64,000 bases of DNA, from IMG/VR virus record IMGVR_UViG_3300042359_000853, positions 124,001-188,000 of that record; one strand, 5' to 3'. The notes beneath the pieces were generated by a model. The model searched no databases. It saw nothing but the letters and a program-made list of their open reading frames with translations, and had not been told where the DNA came from. The translations under genes and the position numbers were made by a program. This DNA comes from a virus. This document shows, in pieces, positions 59,480 through 64,000 of this stretch; position 1 is the stretch's first letter; every line of letters starts with the position of its first letter.

Positions 59480-61182
59480 AACTCAAACTCTGTTCCGGGC
59501 TCTGGTGGAGTCTCAGTTCCACCTTGTGCTGGTGGTCCTTGTGCTGGTGGTCCTTGTGCTGGTGGCTCCTCTGTACCTGGTTCTGCTGGTGGCGTCTCTG
59601 CACCGGGTTCAGTAGCTCCACCCTCGGGAACACCACCCATATCCGGTGTTGCTTCTGATGAACCTTCTACTTTTTTATTTAACCAATATCTTTCATTTTC
59701 ATTTCTTTCTTCTTGAGAAAGACCATAGATATGTTCCATAAGATAATCAATATGGAAATAAGTTCTATCGTCTTTCATAAGAGAAAGAAGATTAGTAACA
59801 ATAGATACTTTTTTATCCATATTTGACAGCTTTCTCCAATTCTCAAAAATTTGATTTACATTAAAAACAATATCACACTCATTTAAGAAAACTTCATCAT
59901 CTTTGAGCTCGGGAAACTCCATACACATCTGAAGTCTTATGGGCTTAACGATGAGTTCTTTATAGATTGCACGAAGACGACCGATAAAATTTCCAAATAC
60001 AACTTCATCACGAGTCATCGAAGATATTTCTTCATAAATAGTTCCACCACCAGAGGTTTCATCAAATCTCTGAAAAGGAATTTTAGAAGCTGATTGAAGA
60101 GCTTTCTTAAAGTATCCAAGAATAACATCCTCGTTTAAGTTGTGACCTTGGGGTTGTTTAATTTCCATGGTAGGAGTTCCAGCATCACTATCAGGAAACC
60201 AATATTGTTTGTTGTAGGGTAGATGTTTCGATCCACTAATCTGAAGAGTTCCTAGTGTATCATCCCATTCAACTTCTTCAGAGTAGTCAGAAATAAGTTG
60301 ACCGATTTGCTCCTCTGCTCTTTGACGAGGAAGACCTTTCACAGGAATCGTAAATTGTTGATAAAGTGTAGCATTGATAACATTGAACATTATTCTTGCT
60401 TGTTCAATAACTTTCAACTGGTTGTAAGGCTTGATAAGACCCTCAAGATAAGAAATCTCTGTGTAGTCGTTTTGTGTTGAATAAGAGATGAAGATTATCT
60501 GTGAATCAAGAAAAATTCTTCTTAGTTGTGGATCTTCGGGAAATTGAATCCAAAGATTTCCAATATTTGGTTCATAAGCTGGAACTAATGTTTCCGGCTT
60601 TAATCTGTTGAAATGAACAACGTTTTGTTTTTTATCATCCCAAACAATTTCCATGGCTATGTAACCATCTATCAAAAAATCTTTCATTAGATTGAAAGCT
60701 GTTATGCCATCATTAAATCCGTATTTGTTATATATTTTCTCGAAAAACTCTTGATATTTATCTCTAATTTCTTGTGAATACGAGGCGGATATGTTTTTTG
60801 GTGTACAAAAATCTTTCTCACTATAAATAATTGCCTCTTCGGCTACTCTTGAAACATAATCTCTCAGGTAATCTTTGATCGAATATTCACGAAGTATTCT
60901 TCTTTTATCAATATAAGCTCTATCAAGATAAGGTATTGATTTTTTGTTTAATACACTAGCAACTGCTCTTTGTGAGAAAAAATCATAATACGATCCATCT
61001 TTTTGAGAATATGGATCCTCATTCATATTTACACCCACGGTGTTTCTTAAGATCATATCGTCGTATTTCATACCCCATGAACTCAAATTTCTTAAAAGTC
61101 GTGAGAAAAGACCACGATTTTCGACTGATGAACTCATTATCAGTCCAGAGCCTTCTCTATTTTGAGGATTGTATGATGCCAT
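59476..61182 (-). CDS. 20: Portal vertex protein (T4 gp20 type)
   Basis: A 568-residue protein. Portal-like features: an N-terminal helix region (SRLLRNLSSWGMKYDD), LMKDFLIDGYIAMEIVWDD with a beta-hairpin VVHFNRLKPETLVPAY, the helix KVIEQARIMFNVINATLYQQF, then KQYWFPDSDAGTPTMEIKQPQGHNLN and ILGYFKKALQSASKIP, which is the gp20 YWFPD...YFxxxL-xxALxIP order. ARVxF-type wing and RDEVVFGNFIGRLRAI follow. The C-terminus (about 515-568) is a Pro/Glu/Gly tail with PPAQG repeated three times. It is the head gate for DNA packaging. Confidence 0.82.
   Translation of the reverse strand: MASYNPQNREGSGLIMSSSVENRGLFSRLLRNLSSWGMKYDDMILRNTVGVNMNEDPYSQKDGSYYDFFSQRAVASVLNKKSIPYLDRAYIDKRRILREYSIKDYLRDYVSRVAEEAIIYSEKDFCTPKNISASYSQEIRDKYQEFFEKIYNKYGFNDGITAFNLMKDFLIDGYIAMEIVWDDKKQNVVHFNRLKPETLVPAYEPNIGNLWIQFPEDPQLRRIFLDSQIIFISYSTQNDYTEISYLEGLIKPYNQLKVIEQARIMFNVINATLYQQFTIPVKGLPRQRAEEQIGQLISDYSEEVEWDDTLGTLQISGSKHLPYNKQYWFPDSDAGTPTMEIKQPQGHNLNEDVILGYFKKALQSASKIPFQRFDETSGGGTIYEEISSMTRDEVVFGNFIGRLRAIYKELIVKPIRLQMCMEFPELKDDEVFLNECDIVFNVNQIFENWRKLSNMDKKVSIVTNLLSLMKDDRTYFHIDYLMEHIYGLSQEERNENERYWLNKKVEGSSEATPDMGGVPEGGATEPGAETPPAEPGTEEPPAQGPPAQGPPAQGGTETPPEPGTEFEF
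59522..59569 (-). repeat. Three tandem 15-bp repeats in portal C-terminus
   Basis: Three nearly identical 15-bp units encode GPPAQ repeats in the disordered tail of the portal protein. Confidence 0.7.
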
Positions 61183-61204
61183 TAAAACTTTTAATCTTTA
61201 TTTT

Positions 61205-61210
61205 TATATA
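61205..61210 (-). promoter_or_regulatory. TATATA late-type box of the portal gene
   Basis: Minus strand TTTTAATATATAAAAA, 22 nt before the ATG at 61182. Confidence 0.5.
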
Positions 61211-61222
61211 TTAAAATTTTGG

Positions 61223-61915
61223 TTATTGGTTGAACTTTTCTAAGTTTCTCTGGATTCTATCGTATCTTTCTTTTAACTCAACTGGAGTAAAGTTCTTACC
61301 CTCGGCTTCTTTATAGAGCTGCTCAAGAGATAACCTTTTCATTTCTGCGTCTCTTTGTTGTTGTTTATCTTTCTTGGCGAGCATAATCTCGTATAATTTT
61401 TTTGGATCATATTTATTGATAGGGTGACCAGCGTATAGAAATCTTGGAACTAGATTGGTATTGATTCTGTGAGATTGAGTGAGCTGTGCCATATTATACT
61501 CCATGAGGCTATATTCAAATCCTATTTGTAAAAGTTTATTGTAGATGCCTTGAAAATCGACCGGTAGATCACGATTTTTTGTAAAATCATCCTCTATCAT
61601 ATAATCATCAAATATTCTCGCACGAAACTCTAGTGGTATAAAATTCAAGTTCAGAGCTAGTATAACAATTTTATTCTCAAATTTCTTGAACTCTACCGTA
61701 AATACCGGTGAATAACTCATCCAATTAGATTCATCTCGATAATGAAAAAAATAAAAACCACCGAAACTAATCTCACGAAAGGGAATGTTCTGGACCTCTT
61801 TATCACTACCTCGATATTTATTATAAAAAAATACAGAATTATTTTTATAGGCATCTGCGGTAGATACCTTTTTTAGATTATTATCTGATTGAACTTTATC
61901 TAGAAGAATTCCCAT
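61223..61915 (-). CDS. Conserved T4-like protein of unknown function, head/neck gene cluster
   Basis: A 230-residue protein taken to start at the ATG at 61915 (MGILLDKVQSD). A longer frame to 61960 would overlap the divergent gene. Its core, VFTVEFKKFENKIVILALNLNFIPLEFRARIFDDYM, resembles a small uncharacterised family in T4-like phages (there LGLNLHYLP...R). The C-terminal 60 residues are a Lys/Glu-rich helix. It lies between portal and head completion genes, so a role in head or DNA packaging is likely. Confidence 0.55.
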   Translation of the reverse strand: MGILLDKVQSDNNLKKVSTADAYKNNSVFFYNKYRGSDKEVQNIPFREISFGGFYFFHYRDESNWMSYSPVFTVEFKKFENKIVILALNLNFIPLEFRARIFDDYMIEDDFTKNRDLPVDFQGIYNKLLQIGFEYSLMEYNMAQLTQSHRINTNLVPRFLYAGHPINKYDPKKLYEIMLAKKDKQQQRDAEMKRLSLEQLYKEAEGKNFTPVELKERYDRIQRNLEKFNQ

Positions 61916-61921
61916 TTCTTC

Positions 61922-61929
61922 TATATATA
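61922..61929. promoter_or_regulatory. TATATATA box in a 19-bp divergent intergenic region
   Basis: It ends 5 nt before the ATG at 61935 (plus) and 6 nt before the ATG at 61915 (minus). A single palindromic box apparently serves both genes. Confidence 0.6.
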
Positions 61930-61934
61930 AAGAT

Positions 61935-62441
61935 ATGTTAAACCAAAAACCTACTAACACACAGAAATACCATCAAGGATTGTATATTCCACAGAATCGT
62001 GATAAACTCATTAAAGCTAACAACGAAGGTGGCGTCTATTATAGAAGTGGTCTTGAGAAAAAAATGATGATCTATCTAGATCTTAATGATAAAATTTCAA
62101 GGTGGTGCTCAGAATATATTAAAATACCTTATGAGAAAACCGAATGGAGTTCTGTAAGAAAAGATTTTGAGACAACCCAACATACTTATTATCCTGATTT
62201 TTACTATGAACTTTATAAATCAGACGGTAGTCTTTCTAAAGTTGTAGCAGAGGTTAAACCACGCTCAGAAACAATTGAGCCAGTAATCAAGGAAAACATG
62301 ACCTCGAAACAGATAAGAAATCTCGAATACAGCTTAAAAACATATAATAAAAACCTACAAAAGTGGAAGTATATGATAGAATATTGTCAGAGAAAAGGGT
62401 TCGAGTTCATTATTATCACCGAAGAACATTTAGGAAATTGA
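61935..62441 (+). CDS. 4: Head completion protein (T4 gp4 type)
   Basis: A 168-residue protein. Segments GVYYRSGLEKKMMIYLDLND, SRWCSEYIKIPYEK, HTYYPDFYYELY and VVAEVKPRSE match the gp4/gp50 head completion family, which has a TnsA-like PD-(D/E)XK nuclease fold (E in LEKK, D in YPDFY, E-V-K in AEVKPR). It acts after DNA packaging to finish heads. It is divergent from the 61915 gene and overlaps the convergent endonuclease gene by 12 bp. Confidence 0.82.
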   Translation: MLNQKPTNTQKYHQGLYIPQNRDKLIKANNEGGVYYRSGLEKKMMIYLDLNDKISRWCSEYIKIPYEKTEWSSVRKDFETTQHTYYPDFYYELYKSDGSLSKVVAEVKPRSETIEPVIKENMTSKQIRNLEYSLKTYNKNLQKWKYMIEYCQRKGFEFIIITEEHLGN

Positions 62442-63947
62442 GGGTCTTTTCCAGATCCATTTATCTTGACCACATCCCCAAATTCTATAATAATTTTGTG
62501 AATGCATGATTTGAACTTCAGTAAGTGTTGAATCATGGCCTAGACTAACTAATTTTCTTTTATTGTAACCAAACCGATGTTTTCTCAAACCATCGACCAC
62601 CCACCAGTAGTTCAATCCACTATTCTTATCAAAAATGAATCCGAGTCTAGAATATACTTCACCAGAATATAGGGAAAGATCTGCGTAGGTTTTGATCTCT
62701 TCAATATTTGTGTTATTTCTGATAAAATATTCGAACAATCTAGATGCCGAACCAGTGACCTGATAATCAATACCGTTACAAAATCTTAGAAGTTCATATT
62801 CTTTTTTTCCATTGATCCAACGAAAGCCAAAAGTCATTAAGCTTACTAATCTATCTTCATAAAAAAGACCCAACGCTGTTGAATAGTTGGAATAACCTTG
62901 TATATGATTATCATTTAAAAACTTAGAAACTATTTCTCTTTGAGTTACCCCTTTAATTTGGCATTTTCTAGCAAATATTCTATTTTTAGATTTTTTACAT
63001 CTATTTAATAAAATAGATTTAAGAACTTCTTTTCTATTTTTCCAGTCATCCTCCCAGATATGTATAAGTTGAACGCCTCTTTCTTTACATAAGTTTGTTT
63101 TCGTGAGATGATAGTTTTTATCTTTTTTAAATTCACTATGCCAATAAAGTCTGTTGAACTCAATAGCGAGATTGTGATCTGGTATATAAATATCAAGAAG
63201 TAGAGGTGAAATAAGATCTCTTTCACTAATTTTATGGTTGATTTCTTTTTCGTTTAGAAAAGAAGAAATTTCATCTTCAAATTTACTTCTATTGTATGAT
63301 TTTATATTATCTCTTGAATGTTTTGTGTTCAAGTATGTTTCAACTCCGTATTTTATGAGGCAAGTTTGTTTTATTTTTTCTTTGACCTGGTCGAGTTCTA
63401 GCTGGTGATTGACGCCCCATCTTTCTAAGTAATATTTTTTTGTTTTCAATTTAAATTCTTCAGTCTTAAAGTAATGATCTGTTCCCCATTTTTCAAGTGC
63501 CGTTTTCTTGTATTTTTCTTGTATTTCTGGGTTTTGAAAACTAGATTTATGACCCCATCTCTCTAGGTTAGTTTCTTCCTGTCTTTTTTTGATGGTATCT
63601 GACTTAGAAACGTTATCCACACCCCACTTTTCTATCGAGGTATTCATTCTCTTCTCTTTTGTAGATTGATCTGTGGCTGAACATTTTGCTGAACAAAAGT
63701 CCCTATATCCATCTCTCCAGTTACGGTGAAAAGAGGTTTTACTCCCACACTTACAAGTATAATACTTCGGTTGGTTCGATACCCAATGCCAAATTTTCTG
63801 GATAAAGGGTAAGTCTTCAATATTTTTACAAAAACTTACGATCTCTTTGTATAGATCAGAGAAATTATTTCTGAGGAAATTTTCTCGTAATCTAACAGAG
63901 TGACCTTGTGTGACTTCATTTATCTTATTTAATCTTAGTTCATCCAT
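62430..63947 (-). CDS. Free-standing homing endonuclease (repeat + VSR-like nuclease)
   Basis: A 505-residue protein. Residues about 50-85 hold a zinc-binding CKCGSKTSFHRN ... CSAKCSA. Residues about 97-215 hold five copies of a 22-28 residue repeat (ERWGVxNxxxxxxxKxKxK type). Then comes a PD-(D/E)XK/VSR-like nuclease: LLLDIYIPDHNLAIEFNRLYWH, GVQLIHIWEDDWKNR. A C-terminal target-recognition-like region follows. This matches Hef-like mobile endonucleases of large phages. It is inserted next to the head-completion gene, and its promoter box is at 63972-63981. Confidence 0.75.
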   Translation of the reverse strand: MDELRLNKINEVTQGHSVRLRENFLRNNFSDLYKEIVSFCKNIEDLPFIQKIWHWVSNQPKYYTCKCGSKTSFHRNWRDGYRDFCSAKCSATDQSTKEKRMNTSIEKWGVDNVSKSDTIKKRQEETNLERWGHKSSFQNPEIQEKYKKTALEKWGTDHYFKTEEFKLKTKKYYLERWGVNHQLELDQVKEKIKQTCLIKYGVETYLNTKHSRDNIKSYNRSKFEDEISSFLNEKEINHKISERDLISPLLLDIYIPDHNLAIEFNRLYWHSEFKKDKNYHLTKTNLCKERGVQLIHIWEDDWKNRKEVLKSILLNRCKKSKNRIFARKCQIKGVTQREIVSKFLNDNHIQGYSNYSTALGLFYEDRLVSLMTFGFRWINGKKEYELLRFCNGIDYQVTGSASRLFEYFIRNNTNIEEIKTYADLSLYSGEVYSRLGFIFDKNSGLNYWWVVDGLRKHRFGYNKRKLVSLGHDSTLTEVQIMHSQNYYRIWGCGQDKWIWKRPSIS

Positions 63948-63971
63948 AGACGAGGAGCGAATGTTTCATAT

Positions 63972-63981
63972 TATATATATA
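63972..63981 (-). promoter_or_regulatory. TATATATATA box upstream of the homing endonuclease
   Basis: Minus strand box 24 nt before the ATG at 63947. Confidence 0.45.
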
Positions 63982-64000
63982 GAAATAAAAAAAGTCCCTC

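Noticed and set aside
61916-61960. N-terminal extension of the minus-strand gene at 61223
   Set aside because: It would overlap the start of the head completion gene and include the shared TATATATA box; the ATG at 61915 is preferred.
1-64000. Canonical tRNA genes and CRISPR arrays
   Set aside because: I looked for T-loop GGTTCRANNCC patterns with a matching acceptor stem and for regularly spaced repeats; apart from the tmRNA none was convincing by eye. A tRNAscan-SE run would be decisive.

Overview
This window is part of a large, AT-rich, tailed-phage genome of the T4-like (contractile tail, myovirus) type. The T4-type genes I can recognise are UvsX recombinase (window start, partial), a gp26-like baseplate protein, both subunits of the phage type II topoisomerase (gp52 and gp39 types), the tail tube (gp19 type), the Mre11/gp47 nuclease, the portal (gp20) and the head-completion protein (gp4). 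The host is probably a member of the Bacteroidota. At least five promoters upstream of non-structural genes read TTG-N19/20-TAnnTTTG, the consensus of the Bacteroidota housekeeping sigma factor. Start codons lack Shine-Dalgarno sequences and have A-rich leaders. The phage also carries genes typical of Bacteroidota (a DUF151-UVR protein and a GSII-type glutamine synthetase).

Layout. 1-1.5 kb: uvsX and a membrane protein (minus). 1.6-11.1 kb: structural genes (plus), ending in a giant LamG adhesin with Thr/Pro-rich linkers. 11.1-25.3 kb: a long minus-strand block of non-structural genes: RecB-like nuclease, Dam-type methylase, DUF151-UVR protein, MoxR-type ATPase, glutamine synthetase, a VWA metallopeptidase and many unknowns. 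25.4-31.9 kb: plus-strand coiled-coil protein, flavodoxin-fold reductase, ABC exporter, holin-like peptide and a large putative virion protein. 31.9-42.5 kb: heptose kinase, topoisomerase subunits, FkbM methyltransferase, a putative ADP-ribosyltransferase, tail tube, gp47 and HldD epimerase. 42.5-47.7 kb: a cluster of proteins carrying a T4-like capsid-targeting N-terminal motif, including a lytic transglycosylase. 47.7-53.3 kb: second Dam-type methylase, a phage-encoded tmRNA with its own promoter and terminator, an MH-clan zinc peptidase and unknowns. 53.4-55.2 kb: IS607-type element (tnpA, tnpB). 55.2-64 kb: a diverged family-A polymerase-like protein, glycosyltransferase, second zinc peptidase, portal, head completion and two homing-endonuclease genes, one of them a remnant.

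Two promoter classes stand out. Bacteroidota-type promoters precede replication and metabolism genes. A TATATATA box precedes structural genes, capsid-targeted genes and the tmRNA, like a variant of the T4 late promoter TATAAATA. In about ten cases the box lies only 4-6 nt from the start codon, implying leaderless late mRNAs. Several boxes sit between divergent genes and could fire both ways.

The most unusual contents for a phage are the tmRNA, the glutamine synthetase, the full ABC exporter, the ADP-heptose enzymes (HldE-type kinase, HldD-type epimerase) with a glycosyltransferase and FkbM methyltransferase, two related zinc peptidases, and the set of proteins apparently addressed to the capsid interior. 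All functional calls are from reading motifs; no database search was possible.
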